DNA of 48,722 nt from UBA1227 sp045642705 (GTDB lineage Bacteria > Bacillota > Clostridia > Oscillospirales > Acutalibacteraceae). Position 1 is the first letter of the stretch. Each line of letters opens with the position of its first letter. The notes beneath the pieces were generated by a model, which saw only the letters and a program-made list of their open reading frames with translations, was not told where the DNA came from and made no database searches. Location of the stretch: NCBI GenBank assembly GCA_045642705.1, contig JAZUJK010000014.1, forward strand, positions 1-48,722. The letters run 5' to 3'. Shown here piece after piece: positions 38,717 to 46,246 of this stretch. The position numbers were made by a program, and so were the translations under genes.

Positions 38717-39531
38717 AAAATAAGACCTATAACGGAATCTCAGCGCCATATGCGCTCTGGTGTGTAGTCTTTATTCTCGCACCTCTCTGCATAGTTGCCT
38801 ATTATGCTCTGACAGACAAGGCTGGCAATTTCTCTCTTGCTAATATTTCTGGCCTATCTATCTATACAGATACAATTGCACGTTCTATCTCTTTTGGAAT
38901 TATTGCAACTATTATCTGTCTCATAATCGGCTATCCGCTTGCATATATTATTTCAAAGTGTAAGCCTTCCACACAGAAACTTCTTATCATGCTTGTCATG
39001 GTGCCTATGTGGATGAACTTCCTACTTCGTACATATGCAATTATGGTGCTCTTTGAGGAGTCTGGAATTATCAATAATATCCTAACTTCAATTGGACTGT
39101 CACCAGTACATATGATTAATACGCCGGGTGCCGTAATCTTTGGTATGGTATATGATTACTTGCCATTTATGGTTATTCCGCTCTATACATCCATGACCAA
39201 GCTCGATAGGAAACTGATAGAGGCTGCACGTGATCTCGGCGCCAACGGTTTCCAGACGCTGCGTGATGTAATGATACCGCTGACACGCTCTGGCATTGTA
39301 TCAGGTGTCACGATGGTATTTGTACCATCGGTTTCAACCTTCTACATAAGCCAGAAGCTCGGTGGCGGTAAATATACAATGATAGGCGACGTCATTGAGA
39401 TGCAGTTCCAGACTGCATACAATTACAACCTTGGCGCCGCAATATCATTACTCCTTATGATTTTTATCCTAATCTGTCTTGCTATCATGAACAGATTTGG
39501 CGATACGGATGAGGGAGGTGCAGTAGTATGA
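38713..39531 (+). CDS. potB: PotB, spermidine/putrescine ABC permease, 272 aa
   Basis: Inner-membrane permease with six helices. The EAA loop EAARDLGANGFQTLRDVMIPL marks the contact with PotA. The family's early motif (ALWCVVFILAPLCIVAYYAL) is the first helix. The start is TTG 38713, overlapping the potA stop by four bases; the end overlaps the next ATG by four bases. The set is therefore tightly coupled. Confidence 0.94.
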   Translation: MKNKTYNGISAPYALWCVVFILAPLCIVAYYALTDKAGNFSLANISGLSIYTDTIARSISFGIIATIICLIIGYPLAYIISKCKPSTQKLLIMLVMVPMWMNFLLRTYAIMVLFEESGIINNILTSIGLSPVHMINTPGAVIFGMVYDYLPFMVIPLYTSMTKLDRKLIEAARDLGANGFQTLRDVMIPLTRSGIVSGVTMVFVPSVSTFYISQKLGGGKYTMIGDVIEMQFQTAYNYNLGAAISLLLMIFILICLAIMNRFGDTDEGGAVV

Positions 39532-41606
39532 AAAAACTCGGTGCACTTCCAAGAATTTACTTGGTACTCATCTTTATCTTGCTCTATATACCAATTGCAG
39601 TTCTCATATTCTACTCATTTAACTCGTCTAATAGCACGAGTATCTTTACAGGATTTTCACTGCATTGGTACAAGGAACTATTCAATGATGTAGCTACAAT
39701 TACAGCGCTCAAGAATACATTGGTGCTCGCAATCACATCATCTATCATCTCAACAATTCTTGGAACTATTGCCTCAACAGGTCTCTATTATTCCAAGACT
39801 CGTTGGTATAAGAAGTCCGTGATGACTGTTACCAATATTCCTATGATGAATCCAGATATCGTAACAGGTATCTCAATGATGCTTCTCTTCGTATTCATTG
39901 GTACGATTCTAAAAGTATCTGGTGTGCTCGGTTTTGTCACCATGCTCATCGCACATATCACATTCCAGTTGCCTTATGTTATTCTCAATATCTTGCCGAG
40001 ATTTAGATCTATGGACAAGTATCTAACAGAGGCTGCATGTGATCTCGGCTGTACACCAGTCGGTGCCTTCTTTAAGGTAACATTGCCATATATCAAGTCA
40101 GAGATTCTCGCTGCCTTTATCATGGCATTCACATTGTCACTCGATGATTTCGTAATCTCATATTTCGTGTCAGGACCTTCTTTCCAGACACTTCCAATTC
40201 GTATCTATTCGATGACCAAGAAGCGCGTTACACCGGATATGTATGCTCTATCAGCACTTATCTTTGTAACCGTATTTATCCTTCTCATCCTCACCAATGT
40301 GGCTCAGGATGAGGAGCGCCGTGAAAAGGCTCGCATCCGTCGCGAGAAGAGAAATGCTGGCAATACTTTTGTAAAAGTAATTGTCACAATTCTCGCGGTT
40401 TCAGTTCTGTTCTCCGCATTTGCAATCCCATCATTTGCAACAGAGGATGAGGGACTTAGTCTTGACGACTATGCAATTGACAGAGACTTCTATGCGAACA
40501 ATCCTTATCGTGGTACAACACTCAATGTCTATAACTGGGGTGAATATATCTCGGATGGCGCTGAGGATTCGCTCGATGTAAATGCATATTTCGAGGAACT
40601 TACAGGTATCAAGGTTAACTATACGAACTACGACAGCTGTGAGGACATGTATGCGAAAATTAAGTCAGGTGGCGCCAATTATGACGTTATTATCCCATCC
40701 GACTATATGATTGAACGAATGAGGGTAGAGGGCTTACTTGAAAAGCTCGATATGAAAAATATCCCTAATTTCAAGTATATTAATGATAAGTATAAGGGTC
40801 TCTATTTTGATCCAAATAATGAATATACTGTGCCTTACAACGTTGGCTATGTTGCTCTCTGCTATAACAAGTCAATGGTAGAGGAAGCCCCAGACAGCTG
40901 GGCTGCACTCTGGGACGAGCGCTACGCTGGTCAGATATTAATGTTCAATAATCCACGTGACGGATTCGCTATTGCGCAATCCTTGCTTCACCAGGATTAT
41001 AATATGACTGACCAAGCAGAGTGGGCGCTCGCATATGACAAGCTCCTGGAGCAAAAGAGTGTCGTTCGTTCATATGTTATGGACGAAGTATTCAATATTA
41101 TGGAGAGTGGTGCGGCAGCCCTTGCTCCATATTACGTAGGCGACATTGTCACTATGATGGACAACAACGAGGACCTCGCTGTTGCATATCCTAAGGAAGG
41201 TGCCAATGTCTTCGTAGACGCCATGTGTATTCCGACAACATGTCAGAATAAGGGCGCCGCAGAGCTCTATATTAACTTTATGGAGGAGCCAGAAGTAGCT
41301 CTTGCCAATGCTGAATATATCTGCTATGCAACGCCTAATAAAATCGTAGAAAATCTCTCTGATTACAGTTTCCGTGACGATGAAATCATCTATCCTGATG
41401 AGTCACTTGTTGCTGATTATCAATATTTCCACAACTTGCCAGATGATGTACAAATCATAATGAGCAATTATTGGTCAGATCTCAAGGTTGATGGCACTTC
41501 TAATGCATCAACTTATATAGGTCTTGGTGTTTTCGCAGTGCTCGCAATTGGTTTTGCAACATATAGCAAGGTCAAGAAAAAACGCCGTGAGAAATATTAC
41601 GATTAA
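39528..41606 (+). CDS. potC-potD: PotC-PotD fusion: permease plus polyamine-binding domain, 692 aa
   Basis: Two transporter parts lie in one chain. Residues 1-262 are the PotC permease, with six helices and the EAA loop EAACDLGCTPVGAFFKVTLP at 168-187. A basic linker (262-280, RREKARIRREKRN) leads to a further hydrophobic helix at 281-303 ending in AFA, like an uncleaved signal anchor. Residues 328-650 are a PotD-type periplasmic-binding domain (LNVYNWGEYIS, DVIIPSDYMIERM, VPYNVGYVALCYNKS, NIMESGAAALAPYYVGD). A C-terminal membrane helix at about 662-679 with a KKKRREK tail tethers the other end. The reading frame is continuous across the junction. The binding domain would be held outside, next to the pore, replacing a lipoprotein PotD. 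The potC-potD order and substrate are inferred from homology. Confidence 0.93.
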   Translation: MKKLGALPRIYLVLIFILLYIPIAVLIFYSFNSSNSTSIFTGFSLHWYKELFNDVATITALKNTLVLAITSSIISTILGTIASTGLYYSKTRWYKKSVMTVTNIPMMNPDIVTGISMMLLFVFIGTILKVSGVLGFVTMLIAHITFQLPYVILNILPRFRSMDKYLTEAACDLGCTPVGAFFKVTLPYIKSEILAAFIMAFTLSLDDFVISYFVSGPSFQTLPIRIYSMTKKRVTPDMYALSALIFVTVFILLILTNVAQDEERREKARIRREKRNAGNTFVKVIVTILAVSVLFSAFAIPSFATEDEGLSLDDYAIDRDFYANNPYRGTTLNVYNWGEYISDGAEDSLDVNAYFEELTGIKVNYTNYDSCEDMYAKIKSGGANYDVIIPSDYMIERMRVEGLLEKLDMKNIPNFKYINDKYKGLYFDPNNEYTVPYNVGYVALCYNKSMVEEAPDSWAALWDERYAGQILMFNNPRDGFAIAQSLLHQDYNMTDQAEWALAYDKLLEQKSVVRSYVMDEVFNIMESGAAALAPYYVGDIVTMMDNNEDLAVAYPKEGANVFVDAMCIPTTCQNKGAAELYINFMEEPEVALANAEYICYATPNKIVENLSDYSFRDDEIIYPDESLVADYQYFHNLPDDVQIIMSNYWSDLKVDGTSNASTYIGLGVFAVLAIGFATYSKVKKKRREKYYD

Positions 41607-41620
41607 TTTATAATTTATTA

Positions 41621-41649
41621 TTGACAAGGGTATATGCCTTTGCTATAAT
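41621..41649 (+). promoter_or_regulatory. Consensus promoter of tRNA-Leu(GAG)
   Basis: TTGACA (41621-41626), 17 bp, TATAAT (41644-41649): a perfect sigma-A promoter, as expected for a stable RNA gene. A small leader hairpin (GCGTG at 41660 with CACGC) lies between the start site and the tRNA. Confidence 0.95.
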
Positions 41650-41688
41650 TCTTAATGTTGCGTGAGGGGAATACTCCACGCGTGGCAT

Positions 41689-41773
41689 GCGAGAGTGGCG
41701 GAATCGGCAGACGCGCACGTTTGAGGGGCGTGTGGGGCGACTCGTACGGGTTCAAGTCCCGTCTCTCGCACCA
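41689..41773 (+). tRNA. tRNA-Leu(GAG)
   Basis: Acceptor stem GCGAGAG (41689-41695) pairs perfectly with CTCTCGC (41763-41769); A discriminator and encoded CCA follow. The class II shape has a long variable arm, GGTTCAAGTCCC T-arm, and the anticodon stem CACGT/GCGTG with loop TTGAGGG, giving anticodon GAG. It decodes CUC and CUU. It has its own promoter and terminator. Confidence 0.95.
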
Positions 41774-41774
41774 G

Positions 41775-41808
41775 AAAGACCAGTTTGTATAAACTGGTCT
41801 TTTTTTTT
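41775..41808 (+). terminator. Terminator of tRNA-Leu(GAG)
   Basis: AAAGACCAGTTT (41775-41786) pairs with AAACTGGTCTTT (41791-41802) around GTAT, followed by more T. It also would end read-through from the pot operon. Confidence 0.95.
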
Positions 41809-41853
41809 ACTTTGTTTATTGATATAATCGAAGTTATTAAAGGAGGTAAAGCT

Positions 41854-42963
41854 ATGGAAAAGAAAAGTAAATCAAAAGCTTGGAAAATAATTAAGCCTAT
41901 ACTTATTATCCTTTTGGTTTTAATACTTATTGTTGCAGCATACTTTATCTATGTATTCGTTGATTATCACCGTATCGATGACAATCAGAAACTTACAATA
42001 AAAGACAATGTCAGCACAGTATGTGAAGTGGGCCAGAATTATAAAATTGTATCTTATAATGTAGGCTTTGGCGCATATACTCCTGATTTTGGATTCTTCA
42101 TGGACGGAGGCACTGAAAGCCGTGCTGCAAGTGCAGAATCCGTAAAGAAGGTCTTTGATGGTATCACAGCATTCTTAAAGTCTGAGGATCCTGACTTTAT
42201 GATGATAGAAGAGGTTGATATTGATTCAACTCGTTCCTATCATGTTGACCAGCAGACTATTCTTGAGAAGGCTTTTCCAGGATATGACTCTGTATTTGGC
42301 TGCAACTATGATAGCCCATTCCTTTTCTATCCTATTTTTGAGCCTCATGGAAAGTCAGTATCAGGTATTATGACTTTCTCTAAGTTCAATATGACAGATT
42401 CACTTCGCCGTAGCCTTCCAATCGAGGAAAGCGTTATGAAACTTGTTGATCTCGACCGTTGCTATACAATTACACGTGTCCCAACAAGCAATGGCAAGGA
42501 ACTTGTACTCTTTACAGTACATCTCTCAGCTTATTCATCAGACGGTTCTATCGGTGTTAAACAGTTAAAGATGCTTCTTGATGATATGCAGGCAGAATAT
42601 AACAAGGGTAATTACTGCATAGCAGGTGGCGACTTTAACAAGGACCTTCTCGGTGATGGCAAGATTACATCAGCAGATATCTTTGGCATTGACCAGGGCG
42701 GACTCACATGGGCTCAGCCAATCGATCCAGAGATTCTAAAGGGTTATAATGTCACCAAGGTTGTACCTTTCGATGAACTCAATAAGGTACCATCTTGCCG
42801 TAATGCAGACGGCCCTTATAATGATAAGCAATATGTAGTTACTGTTGACGGTTTCTTCGTAACAGACAATGTAACAGTACTTCTTACAGAGGTTTACGAT
42901 ACAGGCTTCAAGTATTCTGATCACAACCCTGTTTATATGGACTTTATTCTAGGCGACAATTAA
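41854..42963 (+). CDS. Membrane-anchored endonuclease/exonuclease/phosphatase-family protein, 369 aa
   Basis: An N-terminal membrane helix at 12-36, after a basic stretch, anchors an extracytoplasmic catalytic domain (about 60-369). EEP-fold landmarks are present: SYNVG (residue near 65), EEVD, TVHLSAYSSD, GGDFNKD, and the terminal YSDHNPVYMDF. This superfamily includes DNases, sphingomyelinases and phosphoinositide phosphatases, and the substrate cannot be read from sequence. ATG 41854 has an excellent AGGAGG at 41841-41846; the longer frame starts inside the tRNA terminator. A TATAAT at 41823-41828 may be its -10 box. It is followed 24 bases later by a hydrolase gene. Confidence 0.9.
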   Translation: MEKKSKSKAWKIIKPILIILLVLILIVAAYFIYVFVDYHRIDDNQKLTIKDNVSTVCEVGQNYKIVSYNVGFGAYTPDFGFFMDGGTESRAASAESVKKVFDGITAFLKSEDPDFMMIEEVDIDSTRSYHVDQQTILEKAFPGYDSVFGCNYDSPFLFYPIFEPHGKSVSGIMTFSKFNMTDSLRRSLPIEESVMKLVDLDRCYTITRVPTSNGKELVLFTVHLSAYSSDGSIGVKQLKMLLDDMQAEYNKGNYCIAGGDFNKDLLGDGKITSADIFGIDQGGLTWAQPIDPEILKGYNVTKVVPFDELNKVPSCRNADGPYNDKQYVVTVDGFFVTDNVTVLLTEVYDTGFKYSDHNPVYMDFILGDN

Positions 42964-42987
42964 AAATTAAAAGAGGAGAAAAGACGC

Positions 42988-43965
42988 ATGAAACTTTCTT
43001 ATTACCCAAGAATCCTTCCCTATGCAGTTCTTAATTTCTATCCCCAGTTTTTAGGTCACAACATGAACCGTTTCCTAAACGGTCCTGGTGTAGCAGGTCA
43101 CTTTTTCTCAACACTTACAGACAATGTATTTATGAATCTTGTCTTTGGCGTACAGCACAGTGAGGAAAAGAAGTCATTTGACTGGCTTGCAGACGAGTTC
43201 GAGAAAGGCTATCAGATGGAATATTCCATCTATAGCAAGAAAGAAATATTGAAGCAGCCATACAAGGCTGGAGTTAAACTCTATTTCTTCCGTGGCGATC
43301 CAGATAAGCCTTTTGTGCTTTTCTGCCCACCAGGTGCATTCCTTATGGATGCCAATATATGTGACGGTCTCCATATGGCCCGTGAGCTTACAAAGCAGGG
43401 CTACAATTTCTTCATTATCAACTATTCACAAGCTGCTTTCCCACTTCATGGTGGCTTTAAATCAGCACGTCAAGATGTATCAAAAGCACTCGAGTATATC
43501 ATGAGTCATGACTTCCCAGTTAACAAGGAAGGGTATGCACTCTCTGGCGGCTCGGCAGGCGCTTGGCTTACAGCACTCGCTGGTTGCGATAAGTTCTCTT
43601 GCCAGGAAATGGGGGACCCAGTTCCAGCAGCACTTATCGCACTTTATCCTGTTGCATCTCGCAACAGCATAATTGAAAAAGGCCTCGCCCTTGTATGCGC
43701 AAGAGGAGGCATCAAGCCGGATGACTTAGATCCAGCAAAGCATATTCGCGATGACTGCCCACCAGTATACTATTGGCGTGGTGGACAAGATATCCTTGTA
43801 TCAAGAGGATCAGAAGAGGAATATGATGCTGCTCTCACAGCAAAAGGCATTCCTCATATCTATCGTCAGTTCAAGCAGGGTAAGCATGGATGTGGTCTCT
43901 GCACAGGTCTCGACGGAGAAGGCTGGCTTGACGAGGCAGTTGAATTTTGGGAGAAATATAGATAA
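42988..43965 (+). CDS. Alpha/beta-hydrolase (esterase/lipase-like), 325 aa
   Basis: The hydrolase fold is clear in the second half: VLFCPPGAFLMDANICDG (oxyanion region), the nucleophile elbow ALSGGSAGAW (G-G-S-A-G), the acid in WRGGQDILVSRGSEEEYDAAL, and the histidine in QGKHGCG near the end. This matches the carboxylesterase/acetyl-hydrolase group (Abhydrolase_3-like). The N-terminal 80 residues are family-specific and have no signal peptide. GAGGAG lies 11 bases before the ATG. It probably shares a transcript with the EEP-family gene 24 bases upstream and ends at the terminator at 43971. Confidence 0.85.
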   Translation: MKLSYYPRILPYAVLNFYPQFLGHNMNRFLNGPGVAGHFFSTLTDNVFMNLVFGVQHSEEKKSFDWLADEFEKGYQMEYSIYSKKEILKQPYKAGVKLYFFRGDPDKPFVLFCPPGAFLMDANICDGLHMARELTKQGYNFFIINYSQAAFPLHGGFKSARQDVSKALEYIMSHDFPVNKEGYALSGGSAGAWLTALAGCDKFSCQEMGDPVPAALIALYPVASRNSIIEKGLALVCARGGIKPDDLDPAKHIRDDCPPVYYWRGGQDILVSRGSEEEYDAALTAKGIPHIYRQFKQGKHGCGLCTGLDGEGWLDEAVEFWEKYR

Positions 43966-43970
43966 AAGAA

Positions 43971-44002
43971 AAAGACTGGCATTTTTATGCCAGTCATTTT
44001 TA
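43971..44002. terminator. Bidirectional terminator after the hydrolase gene
   Basis: GACTGGCAT (43974-43982) pairs with ATGCCAGTC (43987-43995) around TTTT, with A-rich and T-rich flanks. It serves the hydrolase gene on the plus strand and the DUF5714 gene on the minus strand. Confidence 0.9.
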
Positions 44003-44059
44003 TGTCTAAAAGCGACCAAATGGTACCGATGTTTGGCCATTCACGCAGCGCCGCATTCG

Positions 44060-44752
44060 TCAATGGTTTGCTTTTGAAAACGGGCATCTTTTTCCGATGC
44101 ACTGATTGTTCTTGGCGGAAAAATTGCAGATGATTTCTGGTTTTTCCATTTCCACGCCGAAGTGTTCCTTCACAAAATCTATCGCAGAAAGAACGGAAAG
44201 GTATGAGTCGCGTTTGCAGCAGCGAGGGCCCCCTACGTTGCCGATCGCGGCAAGCGATTTTGATGTCATCCTGTTTGCCAATCCGAACGGCTCATTGGCA
44301 AGGGGCGTTGAATTAGAGATGATTGAAACAAACATTCCCGAACTGATTCCCGCTCCGCAGGCTCCCCAGAAACCACACGCCCCTCCGGGAACACTCTGCC
44401 CTCTGTTTTTCATTTCCGTTAGGGCTTTTTCCAGATTGATATTGCCTCCTGCGTTCTTGTAAGCTGTCAGGAGCGCTGCACCCACCATGATATGATGTTC
44501 AGGGCCATGCATATGGCAGAACGGCAACGCCATCATCTTGTTAAGTATCTCAACTGGATTTTTCGATGTTTCAGCGAGGCACACTCCAAAAATGCTATCA
44601 ATGCCTTTTGTATGGCATTCGTTGCAGACGTAGTGGCCTTTTACGCACCGGGTTTTACTGAGTTCTTTTTTATGGCAAATTGCGCATTCCATCTCGACGT
44701 CTTCGTTAAGGTACTCAAGCGGGGCTTGGCATATCAAACATTCATCTTTCAT
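44060..44752 (-). CDS. DUF5714-type cysteine-rich protein, 230 aa
   Basis: The N-terminus is a double zinc-ribbon (C5-x2-C8, C23-x2-C26, C36, C43-x2-C46), followed by a conserved core: HMHGPEHHIMVGAALLTAYKN at 80-100 and GGACGFWGACGAGISSGMF at 123-141. Further cysteines are at 178-179, 209, 218 and 223; I count 16 in all. This fits the DUF5714 family as I remember it; biochemical role unknown, metal or redox binding likely. AAAGGGG precedes the minus-strand ATG 44752. It lies 25 bases after the C_GCAxxG_C_C gene in the same transcript. Parts of the gene are clearly GC-richer than the rest of the window (39 G/C of 60 in 44341-44400), suggesting transfer. Confidence 0.75.
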   Translation of the reverse strand: MKDECLICQAPLEYLNEDVEMECAICHKKELSKTRCVKGHYVCNECHTKGIDSIFGVCLAETSKNPVEILNKMMALPFCHMHGPEHHIMVGAALLTAYKNAGGNINLEKALTEMKNRGQSVPGGACGFWGACGAGISSGMFVSIISNSTPLANEPFGLANRMTSKSLAAIGNVGGPRCCKRDSYLSVLSAIDFVKEHFGVEMEKPEIICNFSAKNNQCIGKRCPFSKANH

Positions 44753-44777
44753 AGTATAACCCCTTTGCTAGATGTAA

Positions 44778-45215
44778 TTATCGTAATTTCATCTCTTCCA
44801 AAATCTCAACAGCAGATGCTACCATCTTGGGACACAGTTTAGTAAACAGTTTATTATCCATGGCGTACTGTGTTCCGGCTGGCGTTGAAATGTCACACCC
44901 CAACAATTCATTGCATATGTAACTGCCGTTTGCCTTTTTGAACGCTTCCAGAAATTCTACGGTTTTTGCATTTGCTCTATTTCGGCTTTCCAAATCACCT
45001 TTTTTTGATTGACCGTACCTCATCCCCAGCACCATCAATGCGCCGGAACATGCGCCGCACACTTCTCCTTTTCGCATGCCACTATTAAAACAATATGCTA
45101 TCTTTAATGCCTGTTCCTCGGTTATTCCTAATTCGTCTGCATAAGCAGCCAAAACCGCCTGTGAACAGTGGAAATGATCACAAAAGTATGAGAGTGCTTT
45201 CTCCTCATGAGTCAT
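44778..45215 (-). CDS. C_GCAxxG_C_C family redox-type protein, 145 aa
   Basis: The motif that names the family is present: C53-GAC56-SGALMVLG, then C101, C107 (CNELLGCD) and C128 near the end, plus an N-terminal FHCSQAVLAAYADEL with C17 and C42. Such small helical proteins are probably redox or metal-binding; some homologs are selenoproteins, whereas here all positions are cysteine. The start is ATG 45215: GAAAAGAG is placed nine bases upstream, while the ATG at 45224 touches it. It has its own promoter and is followed by the DUF5714 gene. Its base composition is nearer the window average than that of its partner. Confidence 0.82.
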   Translation of the reverse strand: MTHEEKALSYFCDHFHCSQAVLAAYADELGITEEQALKIAYCFNSGMRKGEVCGACSGALMVLGMRYGQSKKGDLESRNRANAKTVEFLEAFKKANGSYICNELLGCDISTPAGTQYAMDNKLFTKLCPKMVASAVEILEEMKLR

Positions 45216-45248
45216 CTGTATCATCTCTTTTCTTGGAGTATTAAAAAA

Positions 45249-45277
45249 ATCATAGCATATATTTATGAATTCTTCAA
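45249..45277 (-). promoter_or_regulatory. Promoter of the Cys-rich two-gene cassette
   Basis: On the minus strand TTGAAG (45277-45272), 17 bp, TATGAT (45254-45249), with a TG-C extension. It lies between the tRNA-Leu(CAG) terminator and the first cassette gene. Confidence 0.7.
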
Positions 45278-45328
45278 TCCTTGACGCGAAAAGCCCACTT
45301 TGCCTGTATTTTGCCCTAAAAATCAAGA

Positions 45329-45366
45329 AGAAACGCCTTTTGCCTTGGTAGACAAAAGACGTTTCT
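45329..45366 (-). terminator. Terminator-like hairpin after tRNA-Leu(CAG)
   Basis: AGAAACGCCTTTTG (45329-45342) pairs with CAAAAGACGTTTCT (45353-45366) with one weak pair, loop of ten. On the minus strand it follows the tRNA by four bases; the T run beyond is modest. Confidence 0.65.
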
Positions 45367-45370
45367 TTTA

Positions 45371-45458
45371 TGGTGCGGACGATGGGACTTGAACCCACAA
45401 GGAAGCATTATCCACAGGAGTCTGAGACCTGCGCGTCTGCCAATTCCGCCACATCCGC
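45371..45458 (-). tRNA. tRNA-Leu(CAG)
   Basis: On the minus strand the gene starts GCGGATG (45458-45452), pairs with CGTCCGC (45381-45375, one G-U), and ends with A and encoded CCA (45373-45371). It is class II with a long variable arm. The anticodon stem CAGGT/TCCTG (one U-U at the loop end) presents loop CTCAGAC, anticodon CAG, decoding CUG. The D-arm region is nearly the same as in tRNA-Leu(GAG) at 41689, in inverted orientation. Confidence 0.92.
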
Positions 45459-45528
45459 TCGTTGCCGCATAATTTTACCACTATTTTTTGTGCAAGTCTA
45501 CAAAATAAATATATTTGTAGATAATTTG

Positions 45529-45557
45529 TTTACAAACCACTATATATTGGGTATTAT
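45529..45557 (+). promoter_or_regulatory. Promoter of the pyrR-uraA-pyrC operon
   Basis: TTTACA (45529-45534), 17 bp, TATTAT (45552-45557). Transcription would begin just before the PyrR leader element. Confidence 0.75.
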
Positions 45558-45570
45558 ATAAGCAATATAA

Positions 45571-45654
45571 ATCCTTTAAATCGGTACGAGATGCCGGCAA
45601 GGTGACTAGAAGAATTATGCCTTGTCGCGTCATAGCGACAAGGCTTATTTTTTT
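45571..45654 (+). promoter_or_regulatory. PyrR-binding RNA attenuator leader
   Basis: The leader begins ATCCTTTAAATCGGT, with GAGA in the loop and GCCGGCAAGG closing, forming CCTT/AAGG and CGGT/GCCG stems: the typical PyrR-binding anti-antiterminator (45571-45603). CAAGG of this element can instead pair with CCTTG of the terminator's first arm (antiterminator). The terminator is GCCTTGTCGC (45619-45628) / GCGACAAGGC (45635-45644) with a T run. With UMP-bound PyrR the terminator forms and the operon is shut off. Confidence 0.88.
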
Positions 45655-45671
45655 GTGAAAGGGGCGAGGGT

Positions 45672-46205
45672 ATGGACAAGATAATAATGGATGAAGCAAC
45701 TATGTCACGTTCACTCGCACGTATATCACATGAAATTATAGAGCACAATGCTGATGCTGATTCAATCTATCTTGTCGGCATCAAGAGGCGCGGCGTGCCA
45801 ATTGCTAAGGTGATTGCAGAGAATATTGAAAAGTTCTCTGATATCAAAGTTGAACTGGGAGAGCTCGATATCACATTCTATCGTGATGATCTGAGTGAGA
45901 AGTATGTTGAGCCACATCTCAATGATTCAGTTATCAACTTTGATGTAAATGATAAGATTGTAATCTTGGTTGATGATGTTCTCTATACAGGTCGCACAGT
46001 TCGTGCTGCAATGGATGCAGTTATGAGCCTCGGTAGACCTCTGGCAATTCAATTTGCTGTAATGATTGATAGAGGTCATCGCGAACTTCCAATTTCAGCA
46101 AACTATGTTGGAAAGAATATTCCAACATCTAGGGAAGAGTTTATCAGCGTAAGAGTTTCTGAAATTGACGGAGTCAATGAAGTGGCAATTATGGCGAAAG
46201 CCTAA
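45672..46205 (+). CDS. pyrR: PyrR, pyrimidine operon attenuation regulator, 177 aa
   Basis: An RNA-binding protein with a phosphoribosyltransferase fold; it can also act as uracil phosphoribosyltransferase. The PRPP loop VILVDDVLYTGRTVRAA begins at 97, ELDITFYRDDL at 64-74 and VMIDRGHRELPI are family motifs. AAAGGGGCGAGG precedes the ATG. It sits directly behind its own RNA target, so the gene is autoregulated, and controls the uracil permease and dihydroorotase genes that follow. Confidence 0.96.
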   Translation: MDKIIMDEATMSRSLARISHEIIEHNADADSIYLVGIKRRGVPIAKVIAENIEKFSDIKVELGELDITFYRDDLSEKYVEPHLNDSVINFDVNDKIVILVDDVLYTGRTVRAAMDAVMSLGRPLAIQFAVMIDRGHRELPISANYVGKNIPTSREEFISVRVSEIDGVNEVAIMAKA

Positions 46206-46246
46206 ATTATAAGAAAAAATTAAACTTAAAAAGGAGAGTAATGACA

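Noticed and set aside
44106..44842. Two plus-strand frames over the DUF5714 gene
   Set aside because: They are shadows of the minus-strand gene, which has a ribosome site, paired zinc-ribbon cysteines and a conserved core.
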